DNA of 9,670 nucleotides from assembly GCA_030916665.1 (NCBI GenBank), contig JAUPWC010000361.1:1-9670 (forward strand), given 5' to 3'. Shown in pieces: positions 1 to 6,354 of the stretch. Numbering within the stretch: the stretch's first letter is position 1; every line of letters starts with the position of its first letter. Origin of the DNA: Verrucomicrobiota bacterium. GTDB lineage: Bacteria > Verrucomicrobiota > Verrucomicrobiia > Opitutales > Opitutaceae. The notes beneath the pieces are model-generated. The model had not been told where the DNA came from, searched no databases, and saw only the letters and a list, made by a program, of their open reading frames with translations. A program made the translations under genes and the position numbers.

Positions 1-345
1 GCCGAGGGCATCGACCTCCTCGGCGGACGCATCACGCACGCCATGGTCGTCGGTCCTGCGCTGCCCGAGGTTAACGCCGTGCAAAAGGCCAGGCTCGCCG
101 CCTTGTCCGGCCTCGGCCGCGACGCCGCCTTCCGCCGCGTCTATCAGATACCAGGACTGCAAAAGGTGAACCAGGCCCTCGGCCGCCTCGTGCGATCCCC
201 CGGCCAAAAAGCGAAAGTTCTGCTACACTGCCGCCGCTTCGCCGAGCCCTCCTACTCGTCGCTGCTCGCTACTGACTACCAGTTCTACCGCGAGATAAGC
301 AACGACTCCGACCTGCGTGACTGGCTCGGGATGAGTCAGCCCTGA
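1..345 (+). CDS. DinG/XPD-family ATP-dependent DNA helicase, C-terminal fragment
   Basis: The reading frame is open from the first base of the window and ends at the TGA at 343-345, so only the last 114 residues of a larger protein are present. Helicases of this superfamily 2 group unwind DNA with ATP in repair or replication. The fragment starts with AEGIDLLGGRITHAMVVG, which matches the helicase motif V region of XPD/DinG proteins (typically F-x-EGID-x-PG). Further on, YQIPGLQKVNQALGRLVRSP matches motif VI (Q-x-x-GR-x-x-R), which contacts ATP. RRFAEPSYSSLL is the usual final 'D-x-RF-x-x-P-x-Y' segment. The Walker A and B motifs and any FeS cysteines lie outside the window, so the exact subfamily is open. 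The internal ATG at 43 is not the start. The stop overlaps the convergent permease gene by 10 bases. Confidence 0.85.
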   Translation, partial: AEGIDLLGGRITHAMVVGPALPEVNAVQKARLAALSGLGRDAAFRRVYQIPGLQKVNQALGRLVRSPGQKAKVLLHCRRFAEPSYSSLLATDYQFYREISNDSDLRDWLGMSQP

Positions 346-1070
346 TAGAGATAAAAATAGCCCCAGAACACACCCGCGCAGGCAACGCCAACTGCACCGA
401 AAAGATAGAGCACGACCGAGGTTCCCAACTTTCGGCGCAGGTATTGGTTCAGAATCACCGCCAAGCCAACCAATATACTAAGAGTGGTGATGACCTGCAC
501 TTTATCGAGGGGCATCCGGAACAAGGCGTGGGGACTCAGCACCTGTGCAAACCGACTCAGCACACCCGCCAGGGCCATGGTGCCAAGGGAGAGGCCGAGC
601 CAGAGCATAAGGCAGTGAACAACGGTGCGGGTGCAGGCCGCGGCTGCCGCCAAAGACAGCACGAAATTTGCCAGCACAAGAGCCAGCATCCCATATTCGC
701 TGAGCTCACGCATCGCTGGCCGTTCCGACAAACAGTTGCCCAGCCATACGGTCACCAGGGGCAATCCAACAAACAGACTGCCGAGTAACAGCAGTTTGGC
801 GGTTACCACTCTCCGGCTGGACATCGGCAGAGTCCGCCAATGCGCATCGTCGCGGGTCGGGTGGTCGGCTTGGATGATATCCGCGACCACACCGATCCCC
901 ACGACCACCACCATCAACCCGGCCGTGAAGAGCAGATAGTCCCAGACGGTGTTCGCGCCCAACCTTCTCTGGGGCTGCAGGAGCAAGGCGAGATAGCTCG
1001 CCGTCCAGATCAGCAGAGCCCAGCGCAGGCGCAGGATGTCCTTCTTGATGATGTGCAGGATGAGGTTCAT
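336..1070 (-). CDS. ABC-2 type transporter permease
   Basis: This 244-residue integral membrane protein is the likely membrane partner of the ATPase encoded just upstream. It has about seven hydrophobic stretches, near residues 17-33, 44-66, 92-112, 126-147, 150-171, 191-209 and 218-240. Between the second and third is a cytoplasmic segment WRTLPMSSRRVVTAKLL (78-94), a pattern common in ABC-2 permeases. The frame is open up to 1250, but the ATG at 1070 is the better start: it begins MNLILHIIKKD, typical of the family, and it overlaps the ATPase stop as ATGA (1067-1070), a classic translational coupling. The extension to 1250 would lie wholly inside the ATPase gene and has no membrane-protein character. 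The substrate cannot be told from the sequence. In related GntR-linked operons these exporters respond to cell-envelope stress or peptide antibiotics, but that is only an analogy here. Confidence 0.85.
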   Translation of the reverse strand: MNLILHIIKKDILRLRWALLIWTASYLALLLQPQRRLGANTVWDYLLFTAGLMVVVVGIGVVADIIQADHPTRDDAHWRTLPMSSRRVVTAKLLLLGSLFVGLPLVTVWLGNCLSERPAMRELSEYGMLALVLANFVLSLAAAAACTRTVVHCLMLWLGLSLGTMALAGVLSRFAQVLSPHALFRMPLDKVQVITTLSILVGLAVILNQYLRRKLGTSVVLYLFGAVGVACAGVFWGYFYLYQG

Positions 1071-1978
1071 GAGGAATGCTCTTTGGCTTGGCTGCGACCC
1101 GATCGGGCCAGTGAAATGAAGATCTCCCGCAAAGTCATGGGATGCGCTAGCACCGTGGCTTCGGGAAAACGTTCGCGGCAGTCCCGCTCCGTGCGCCCCG
1201 CCTGAAAGGACGATTCCACAAATACCGCCCGGCTGCCTTCGTGACGCCATCCGAGCCAGCTGTTCGGCATACCTCCCTGCGATGGCACCCCGTGCAGCTC
1301 CACTTCCACCCGGCGAAAGCGCGCCAGCAACGCTTCGGTGGTTTCGACCAATCGCAGGCGGCCGGCCTCCAGCAGGGCGACATGGTCGGCCAGTCGTTCC
1401 ACTTCCTCGATGTCGTGCGAGGACACCAGCACGGTGGTCTCACCCTGCCGCGCGGTCTCCAGCAACCCAGCGGTCAGATCCTCCCGCACCACCGGATCAA
1501 GACCGCTGAACGGCTCGTCCAGCACCAGCAGCTTCGGGCGATAGGCCAGCGAAACCAGCAAAGCCGCCTTCATGAGCATACCGCGGGAAAGCTGCTGTAG
1601 CTTGCGGTTCGCCGGCAGTTCGAAACGCGTGAGCAACTTCCGCTCCAGCTCACGATCCCAGGTCGGGTAAAACGGCCGGCAGTAGTCGAGAAACTGCGCT
1701 ACGGTCATCCACTCGGGCGGTTTCTGGCCTTCTGAGACGTAACCGATCTGCGCGAGTTCTAGTTCGCTCAGCCGACGGGAATCCACTCCGAGGACCCGGG
1801 CCGAGCCAGCCGTGGGCAGGAGCAGATTGACCAGCATCTTGAGGGTCGTGGTTTTACCCGCCCCGTTGGAACCGAGCAGAGCGAATATGCTGCCCTCCGG
1901 AACTGCCAGCGTCAGCTCGTGCACGGCCTCGGTCGCGCGGAAGCGCCGGGTGAGTCGGTCGGTCTCGATGATGTTCAT
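1067..1978 (-). CDS. ABC transporter ATP-binding protein
   Basis: This is the ATPase that powers the permease encoded next. Read from the ATG at 1978 it is 303 residues. The nucleotide-binding domain occupies about residues 1-215: Walker A GSNGAGKTTT at 36-45, a Q-loop region around SEGQ at 82-85, the signature LSRGM at 130-134 (the LS-K/R-GM form common in this ABC subgroup rather than LSGGQ), Walker B LLVLDEP at 150-156 with D-loop SGLD, and the H-loop histidine at 188 in SSHD. All catalytic residues are present. Residues 216-303 form a less conserved C-terminal extension seen in many exporters of this type. An alternative GTG at 1990 would add four residues (MISP) and overlap the gntR stop by four bases. 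Neither start has a clear Shine-Dalgarno. I prefer the ATG because MNIIETDRLTRRF is a typical beginning. Confidence 0.92.
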   Translation of the reverse strand: MNIIETDRLTRRFRATEAVHELTLAVPEGSIFALLGSNGAGKTTTLKMLVNLLLPTAGSARVLGVDSRRLSELELAQIGYVSEGQKPPEWMTVAQFLDYCRPFYPTWDRELERKLLTRFELPANRKLQQLSRGMLMKAALLVSLAYRPKLLVLDEPFSGLDPVVREDLTAGLLETARQGETTVLVSSHDIEEVERLADHVALLEAGRLRLVETTEALLARFRRVEVELHGVPSQGGMPNSWLGWRHEGSRAVFVESSFQAGRTERDCRERFPEATVLAHPMTLREIFISLARSGRSQAKEHSS

Positions 1979-1986
1979 GGGAGAAA

Positions 1987-2370
1987 TCACTTTTTGCCGA
2001 GGCGCTTCCAGTGGGCCGCGAGCTCGGTCTGCACCTCGGTGAGGCCGAGGCCGAGGTTCTTGGCCTCGACGACCAGCCGCTCCAGTTCGTCCTCCAGCAG
2101 CGCCGTCTTGGCGCGCTGGTCGTCACCGGCGGGTTCGGCGACGATGCTGCCGACAGCGGGCGTGGTGACCAACACGCCCTCGGCGACGAGCGTGGCCGTG
2201 ATCTTGTGCGCGGTGTTGGGATTGATCCGCAGCTCCTGGCTCAGCGCCCGCACCGAGGGGAACGCCGTGCCCGGCTTCAGCCGGCCGGCCACCACGGCCT
2301 TCTTCACGGCGAAGATCACCTGCTCCGTGATCGGCAGGCCTGGTTTGATCTCGATGCTGAAGGGGAGCAT
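1987..2370 (-). CDS. GntR-family transcriptional regulator, YtrA subfamily
   Basis: This is a short one-domain repressor-type protein of 127 residues, the usual size for the YtrA subfamily, which lacks the large ligand-binding domain of other GntR proteins. Residues 11-78 form the winged helix-turn-helix, with the characteristic LKPGTAFPSVRALSQELRIN and NPNTAHKI segments and the wing near VGSIVAEP. Residues 85-125 are predicted to form the two dimerisation helices (EDELERLVVEAKNLGL). It is the first gene of a three-gene operon with an ABC ATPase and permease, the standard arrangement for YtrA regulators, which repress their own operon. A palindrome immediately upstream (2374-2392) is the likely binding site. 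The ATG at 2370 has AGGA four bases upstream, the only good Shine-Dalgarno-like match I see in the window. What ligand or stress relieves repression is unknown. Confidence 0.9.
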   Translation of the reverse strand: MLPFSIEIKPGLPITEQVIFAVKKAVVAGRLKPGTAFPSVRALSQELRINPNTAHKITATLVAEGVLVTTPAVGSIVAEPAGDDQRAKTALLEDELERLVVEAKNLGLGLTEVQTELAAHWKRLGKK

Positions 2371-2373
2371 ACC

Positions 2374-2403
2374 GTCCTACTTGAACTAGGACAGTTAGGA
2401 CGG
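2374..2403 (-). promoter_or_regulatory. Probable GntR (YtrA-type) operator upstream of the gntR-ABC operon
   Basis: A 19-bp near-perfect palindrome, gtcctacttgaactaggac, spans 2374-2392, with only one mismatched pair around its centre. It ends three bases before the gntR start codon. A further copy of the right half-site, taggacgg, lies at 2396-2403, nine bases along. It also pairs perfectly with ccgtccta at 2372-2379. GntR proteins bind palindromes built on GT...AC half-sites, so gtccta/taggac fits. Position and symmetry point to autoregulation. I could not place a convincing -35/-10 pair, so the promoter itself is not annotated. Confidence 0.65.
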
Positions 2404-2446
2404 CAAGAAAAATCTTCGGAACGCGGCTCCAAGCCCATGCGAAATT

Positions 2447-2504
2447 CCACGGCGAGGTCGCCGTGGCTGCAGTCGATGCTGGAGCGCGGGCGACCTCGCC
2501 CGCG
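2447..2504. repeat. Bipartite REP-like palindromic element (A), between the PIN-TRAM and gntR genes
   Basis: Two hairpins are arranged as inverted copies. The first (2447-2466) has the 9-bp stem ccacggcga/tcgccgtgg. The second (2485-2504) has the 9-bp stem cgcgggcga/tcgcccgcg. GGAG (2481-2484) precedes the second. CTGC (2467-2470), the reverse complement of GCAG, follows the first, so the heads face each other across ten bases. Read in the same orientation the stems differ at three positions and each difference is matched on the other side. The cores ggcgaggtcgcc (2451-2462) and ggcgacctcgcc (2489-2500) are exact reverse complements. Neither hairpin is followed by a T tract on the minus strand, so a simple intrinsic terminator for the PIN gene is unlikely, though the structure may still stabilise or end transcripts. 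Confidence 0.7.
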
Positions 2505-2522
2505 GGTTGGTGCAGGCCCGGG

Positions 2523-3536
2523 TCAGACCGCGCCGACTTCGCCCAGCAGGTTGGCGAAGATCATCTTGCCGTTGCCGCTGGGGAGGACGCCGATGATCTC
2601 CGCGCTGACGCGCTTGCCCACGAACGCCCGGCCGCTGTTCACCACGACGAGAGTGCCGTCGGGCAGATAGCCCACCGCCTGGCCTTCGTCCTTGCCGGGC
2701 TTGAGCAGATCCACGGCAATGCTTTCCCCGATGGCCAGCTCGGGCCGCAGCGCTTCCTCCAGCGCATGCACGTTCAGCCACGCCACACCCTGAAACTTGG
2801 CCATGGAGGCGAGATTGGTGTCGGTGGTGAGCAGCTTGGCGCGCATGGACTGCGCCAGGAAAACGAGCTTCGCTTCGATGTCCTGCCGGCGCGAGACCTC
2901 GCTGGGATGGATGCGGATGTCGAGGTGCTTGATGGCGCGCAGCTCGTTGAGCACCTGCAAACCGCGCCGGCCGCGGGCCTGCTTCACCGGATCGGGCGAG
3001 TCGGCCACCTGTTGCAGCTCGTTGAGCACAAAAGTCGGGATGATCAGCGCCGAGCTGAAGAACTGGCTCTGGCAGAGCTTGGCGATGCGACCGTCGATCA
3101 GCGCGCTGGTGTCCACGACCACCAGCGGCACGTCCACCTCGTGCGGCACGAACCGCACGTAGGGAATGACGAGGTTGAAGTCGTCCTTGCCGCGCAGGGC
3201 GATGACCGTGCCCAGGTAAGTGCAGACCACGAACAGCGCGAGGCGCACCAGATAAAGGATCTGCGGATCGCCTTCCTCGAGCAGCGGCGAATTGCTGAGC
3301 AACCAGGAGATCACCAGACCCATGCCCAGACCGAAGGTCAGCGCGGTCAGCCCGCGCAGTGAAAAGCCCTTCAGCATCACGTCCACCAAGACCACCAGCA
3401 CGCCGATGAGCAGCCCGATGGCCATGGCCAGCGCCCGGTGATCATCCCACTCCTTGATCGTGTAACACACCAGCCAGCTCGCCGCGATGCAGAGGAAGAC
3501 GAAGATGAACCGGATGACGAGCAGGGTCTTGTTCAT
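2523..3536 (-). CDS. Membrane-anchored PIN-TRAM domain protein (YacL-like)
   Basis: This 337-residue protein combines an N-terminal membrane part with a cytoplasmic nuclease-like part. Hydrophobic segments lie near residues 5-25, 36-54, 62-80 and 93-113. The PIN domain follows from about 137: VVVDTSALIDGR places the first metal-binding aspartate at D142, LNEL gives E173, RRQDIEAKL gives D219 and TTDTNL gives D239, so the acidic active-site set looks complete. Residues 267-332 (IGESIAVDLLKPGKDEGQAVGYLPDGTLVVV and onward) match a TRAM domain, a small RNA-binding beta barrel. PIN-TRAM proteins of this architecture are widespread, and ribonuclease activity is expected but their role is poorly defined. 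The ATG at 3536 gives a full-length family member. A small membrane-protein gene ends nine bases upstream on the same strand, so the two are probably cotranscribed. Confidence 0.9.
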   Translation of the reverse strand: MNKTLLVIRFIFVFLCIAASWLVCYTIKEWDDHRALAMAIGLLIGVLVVLVDVMLKGFSLRGLTALTFGLGMGLVISWLLSNSPLLEEGDPQILYLVRLALFVVCTYLGTVIALRGKDDFNLVIPYVRFVPHEVDVPLVVVDTSALIDGRIAKLCQSQFFSSALIIPTFVLNELQQVADSPDPVKQARGRRGLQVLNELRAIKHLDIRIHPSEVSRRQDIEAKLVFLAQSMRAKLLTTDTNLASMAKFQGVAWLNVHALEEALRPELAIGESIAVDLLKPGKDEGQAVGYLPDGTLVVVNSGRAFVGKRVSAEIIGVLPSGNGKMIFANLLGEVGAV

Positions 3537-3545
3537 GCGACGAGG

Positions 3546-3686
3546 TCAGGGCTGGCCGAATACTCCGCGGTTCTTGAGCCACAGCAAGACAAAGGGCAGC
3601 ACGAGCATGAAGAGCATGACCCCGTAAAGAATCATTTGTGCCCGGTGGGCTTTTTTCTCTAGCCCGGGGTCCGGCTGCTCGCTCAT
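3546..3686 (-). CDS. Small single-pass membrane protein of unknown function
   Basis: This is a 46-residue frame beginning MSEQPDPGLEKKAHRAQ. A charged, soluble N-terminus of about 20 residues is followed by one strong transmembrane segment near residues 21-42 (ILYGVMLFMLVLPFVLLWL) and a short basic tail. I do not recognise a family. The gene ends nine bases before the PIN-TRAM gene starts, which suggests one transcript and perhaps a partnership at the membrane. The frame is open up to 3758, but that longer form would overlap the divergent EVE gene. The ATG at 3686 leaves a 29-base gap and gives a normal-looking small membrane protein; an ATG at 3695 (three residues more) is also possible. Composition and the clean hydrophobic helix argue that it is real. 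Without a homologue search this stays moderate. Confidence 0.6.
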   Translation of the reverse strand: MSEQPDPGLEKKAHRAQMILYGVMLFMLVLPFVLLWLKNRGVFGQP

Positions 3687-3715
3687 TGGCCGCATCCGAC
3701 CAACACCTCTCCCTG

Positions 3716-4129
3716 ATGACAACGCAATACTGGCTCGTGAAGTCCGAACCCGAGACATATTCTTGGGCCGATTTCGTGCGCGACAAACGCACCGATTGGA
3801 CCGGCGTCCGCAACTACGCCGCCCGCCTCCATCTCAAGGCCATGCGCCCCGGCGACGAGGTCCTTTTCTACCACAGCAACGAGGGCAAATGCGTCGTCGG
3901 CATCGCGCGGGTCACCAAGCCCGCCTTCCCCGACACCACCGCCGACGAAGAGGGCTGGGTGGCGGTGGAACTCGCGCCGGTCGCCGCGCTCAAGCAGCCG
4001 GTCACGCTCGCCCAGATCAAGGCCGAGTCCACCCTGCGGGACATCGCCCTGGTGCGACAGGGCCGGTTGTCCGTGATGCCGCTCAAGGCTACCGAGTTCG
4101 CCCGCATCAAGAAGCTGGGCGCGGGCTGA
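3716..4129 (+). CDS. EVE domain-containing protein (thymocyte nuclear protein 1-like)
   Basis: This 137-residue protein is a single EVE domain. The family signature is clear: WLVKSEPETYSWADF at 6-20, WTGVRNYAAR at 28-37, VLFYHSN at 49-55, a central GIARV at 62-66, and QGRLSVMPL at 115-123. EVE belongs to the PUA-like fold, which binds modified bases in DNA or RNA; in bacteria it often occurs as a stand-alone protein or fused to restriction-type enzymes. Nothing nearby suggests a defence system, so a general nucleic-acid-binding role is more likely. The frame is open from an ATG at 3638, but the family begins at M-x-x-x-YWLVKSEP, so the ATG at 3716 is chosen. It lies 47 bases before tyrA on the same strand and may share its transcript. 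Confidence 0.92.
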   Translation: MTTQYWLVKSEPETYSWADFVRDKRTDWTGVRNYAARLHLKAMRPGDEVLFYHSNEGKCVVGIARVTKPAFPDTTADEEGWVAVELAPVAALKQPVTLAQIKAESTLRDIALVRQGRLSVMPLKATEFARIKKLGAG

Positions 4130-4176
4130 CCCGCCCGGGGCTCGACAAACCCGGACCGCCCGCTTTCGTCAGACCA

Positions 4177-5031
4177 GTGCTCGACCATCTTGCCATTCTC
4201 GCTCCCGGCCTGCTCGGCGCCTCCGTGGCCCGCGCCGCCCGGCATTTTGGCGCCGCCCGCCGCATCACACTTTGGGCCCGCCGCCCGGAGGTGCGCGTGC
4301 AGCTCAAATCTCAACCGTGGTGCGATGCCGTGGCCGACACACCCGCCGATGCCGCTCGTGAGGCCAACCTGACCGTCATCTGTGCCCCGGTGGACCAGAT
4401 CGGCCCCCTGACCGCCGAGATCGCCCCCGCCCTGCCGGCCGGAGCCATTGTCACCGATGTCGGCAGCGTGAAGGGCGAAATCTGCCGGCTCGGCCACAAG
4501 ACCTTGCCCGCCGGCCGGCACTTCGTCGGCTCGCACCCCATGGCCGGTTCCGAGAAAACCGGCTGGGAACACGGCCGCGCCGATCTCTTCCAAGGCCGCG
4601 TGACATTCGTCACCCCTCTCCCGGAAACCGACCCTAAGGCCGCCGAGACCGTCGCCGCTTTCTGGACCGCGCTCGGCTCCGACGTCGCCAGTTTCGCACC
4701 CGACGCCCACGACGAGATCGTCGCGCACATCAGCCACCTGCCGCAGGTGCTGGCCTCGACCCTCTGCGCGAGCTTGGCGAAACGCGACCCGAAGTGGCGC
4801 AACTACTCCGGCGGCGGCCTGCGCGACACCAGCCGCATCGCCGGCAGCGATCCCAAGCTCTGGAAAACTATCCTCGAGCAGAACCGCGACGAGGTGCTCC
4901 GCGCCCTCCGCGCCTACCAGGAGGAGTTGCACGGCATGGAACGCGCCCTCGCCAACCGCGACTGGTTCGAGGTGCAGGCCGTTCTCGAACGTGGCCGCGC
5001 CTACCGTGAACAATTCCGTCCCATTCCGTGA
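4177..5031 (+). CDS. tyrA: Prephenate dehydrogenase (TyrA)
   Basis: It oxidatively decarboxylates prephenate to 4-hydroxyphenylpyruvate with NAD+, the committed step to tyrosine. From a GTG start at 4177 it is 284 residues, the usual size for a monofunctional enzyme with no chorismate mutase or ACT domain. The N-terminal Rossmann fold starts at once, with ILAPGLLGASVA at 7-18 and DVGSVKG at 94-100. GSHPMAGSEKTGWEH (118-132) holds a conserved catalytic-region histidine. HISHLPQVLAS (184-194) and GGGLRDTSRIAGSDP (212-226) are the C-terminal substrate-binding motifs. The dinucleotide loop reads A-P-G-L-L-G where relatives usually have G at the first position. The frame is open far upstream through the EVE gene, but the fold begins at 4177 and there is no ATG nearby, so GTG is the best start. 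A REP-like element separates it from aroA. Confidence 0.93.
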   Translation: MLDHLAILAPGLLGASVARAARHFGAARRITLWARRPEVRVQLKSQPWCDAVADTPADAAREANLTVICAPVDQIGPLTAEIAPALPAGAIVTDVGSVKGEICRLGHKTLPAGRHFVGSHPMAGSEKTGWEHGRADLFQGRVTFVTPLPETDPKAAETVAAFWTALGSDVASFAPDAHDEIVAHISHLPQVLASTLCASLAKRDPKWRNYSGGGLRDTSRIAGSDPKLWKTILEQNRDEVLRALRAYQEELHGMERALANRDWFEVQAVLERGRAYREQFRPIP

Positions 5032-5039
5032 CACCTGCC

Positions 5040-5089
5040 TGTAGCGGCGCTCTGTGAGCGCCGTCCGGCGGTCACAGACCGCCGCTACA
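5040..5089. repeat. Inverted pair of GTAG-headed REP-like units (element B) between tyrA and aroA
   Basis: Two 24-nt arms (5040-5063 and 5066-5089) are separated by TC and face in opposite directions. Each begins with TGTAG at its outer end and then forms a 7-bp stem with a 5-nt loop: cggcgct/agcgccg around ctgtg in the first, cggcggt/accgccg around cacag in the second. Read in the same orientation the arms differ at two bases only, and those two bases pair with each other, so pairing is kept. The loops are complementary, so the whole can also fold as one long hairpin. It ends four bases before the aroA ATG and fills most of the 62-base gap. There is no dense T tract after it, so it is not a typical terminator. 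Confidence 0.82.
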
Positions 5090-5093
5090 AAAA

Positions 5094-6347
5094 ATGCCCA
5101 CTTACCCGCCGACCCTTCCCATCCCGCCCTTCACGCGTCCGGTGCGCGGCAGCGCCACCCTCCCCGGTTCCAAGAGCATCACCAACCGCGCGCTCATCCT
5201 CGCGGCCCTGAGCCGGCAGACCGTCACGTTGCGCGGCGCCCTCTTCAGCCGTGACACGCGCATCATGGTCGCCGCCCTGCGCCAGCTGGGATTTGCCGTC
5301 GAGACCGACGAGGTCGCGCTGACCATCCGCATCGAGGGCCGCGGCGGCGAGATCCCCGTGCGTGAGGCGAAAATCGAAGTCGGCAACGCCGGCACGGCCG
5401 CGCGCTTCCTCACCGCCTTCGTGTGCCTGCGCCCGGACGGCGTCTATCATTTCGACGGCGACGAGGCCATGCGCCGCCGCCCGATCGGCGCGCTGCTGGA
5501 GGCTCTCGAGACGCAGGGCGCGCGCGCCAGCGCGCGCAGTTTTCCCTTCACGCTGAGCACCGCCGGTCTGCCTGGCGGCACCGTCCTCCTCGACGCCTCG
5601 GAAAGCAGCCAGCTGCTTTCGGCCCTGCTGATGGTCGCACCGCACGCTAAGTCGCCGCTCACGGTCAGCCTCAAGGGTGAGACCGTCTCCAAGCCCTTCG
5701 TCACGATGACCGAGCGCATGGTCGCGCAGTTCGCCGCCGCACCGGCCGACTACGCCATCGAGGGCGACGCGACCGCGGCCAGTTATTTCGCGGCGCTGGC
5801 CATCGTCACCGAGGGCGCGGTCGAGGTGAACGGCCTCAACCCCGCGCCCGACGCCCTGCAGGGAGACATCGAGTTTTATCGCCTGCTGGCCGCCCGCGGC
5901 CTGATCCGCTGCACCGCCCGCCATGTCTCCCATGCTCCGGCCCGACACGGCGTGATCGCCAACTTCAACGACTTCTCCGACACCTTCCTGTCGCTGGCGG
6001 CCATCGCCCCGCTCCTCGACGGTCCGACCAAGATCGCCGGCATCGCCCACACCCGCAAGCAGGAGACCGACCGCGTCGCCGGCATGGCCCGCGAACTCAC
6101 GAAGCTCGGCCAGCATGTCGTCGAAACCGAGGACTCGTTGGAAATCCACCCCCGCCCGCTCGTTCCGGACGTGGAAATCGAGACCTACCACGACCACCGT
6201 TTTGCCATGAGCTTCGGCATCCTCGGCTGCCACGACCTGCGCGGCGACGGCCGGCCTTGGCTCACGATCAAGGACCCGGCCTGCTGCACCAAGACCTTCC
6301 CGGCATTCTTTGACTTGCTGGCAAGCCTCCGCGCGGGCTCTCATTGA
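5094..6347 (+). CDS. aroA: 3-phosphoshikimate 1-carboxyvinyltransferase (EPSP synthase, AroA)
   Basis: It joins phosphoenolpyruvate to shikimate-3-phosphate, the sixth step of the shikimate pathway to chorismate. At 417 residues it is of normal length. Motifs in order: LPGSKSITNRALI (23-35) with the conserved lysine, GNAGTAARF (98-106) for PEP binding, DGDEAMRRRPIG (121-132), SSQLLSALLM (171-180), NDFSDTF (292-298) with the catalytic aspartate region, RKQETDRVAGMA (321-332), YHDHRFAMSF (365-374) and DPACCTKTFPAFF (394-406). All expected catalytic regions are present. The GNAGTA form resembles the class I motif, but I would not predict glyphosate response from that. The ATG at 5094 is the only sensible start: it leaves the usual short lead before PGSKS. 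It has no Shine-Dalgarno, because a palindromic repeat ends just four bases upstream. cmk follows after seven bases. Confidence 0.96.
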   Translation: MPTYPPTLPIPPFTRPVRGSATLPGSKSITNRALILAALSRQTVTLRGALFSRDTRIMVAALRQLGFAVETDEVALTIRIEGRGGEIPVREAKIEVGNAGTAARFLTAFVCLRPDGVYHFDGDEAMRRRPIGALLEALETQGARASARSFPFTLSTAGLPGGTVLLDASESSQLLSALLMVAPHAKSPLTVSLKGETVSKPFVTMTERMVAQFAAAPADYAIEGDATAASYFAALAIVTEGAVEVNGLNPAPDALQGDIEFYRLLAARGLIRCTARHVSHAPARHGVIANFNDFSDTFLSLAAIAPLLDGPTKIAGIAHTRKQETDRVAGMARELTKLGQHVVETEDSLEIHPRPLVPDVEIETYHDHRFAMSFGILGCHDLRGDGRPWLTIKDPACCTKTFPAFFDLLASLRAGSH

Positions 6348-6354
6348 GCCTCGC

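Noticed and set aside
1071..1250. 60-residue N-terminal extension of the ABC permease
   Set aside because: It lies inside the ATPase gene, lacks protein-like character, and the ATG at 1070 gives a coupled ATGA overlap and a standard family start.
2463..3362. 299-residue plus-strand frame opposite the PIN-TRAM gene
   Set aside because: Histidine- and glutamine-rich shadow of a gene with intact PIN and TRAM motifs.
3716..4129. EVE gene as part of a defence island
   Set aside because: Its neighbours are tyrA, a PIN-TRAM protein and biosynthetic genes; there is no restriction, methylase or toxin-antitoxin partner in the window.
3868..5034. 388-residue minus-strand open frame opposite tyrA and part of the EVE gene
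   Set aside because: Same reason: it mirrors two well-supported plus-strand genes and shows no domain.
6310..6354. Upstream ATG for cmk inside aroA
   Set aside because: It adds 15 residues before a normal cytidylate kinase N-terminus; the ATG seven bases after the aroA stop fits better.
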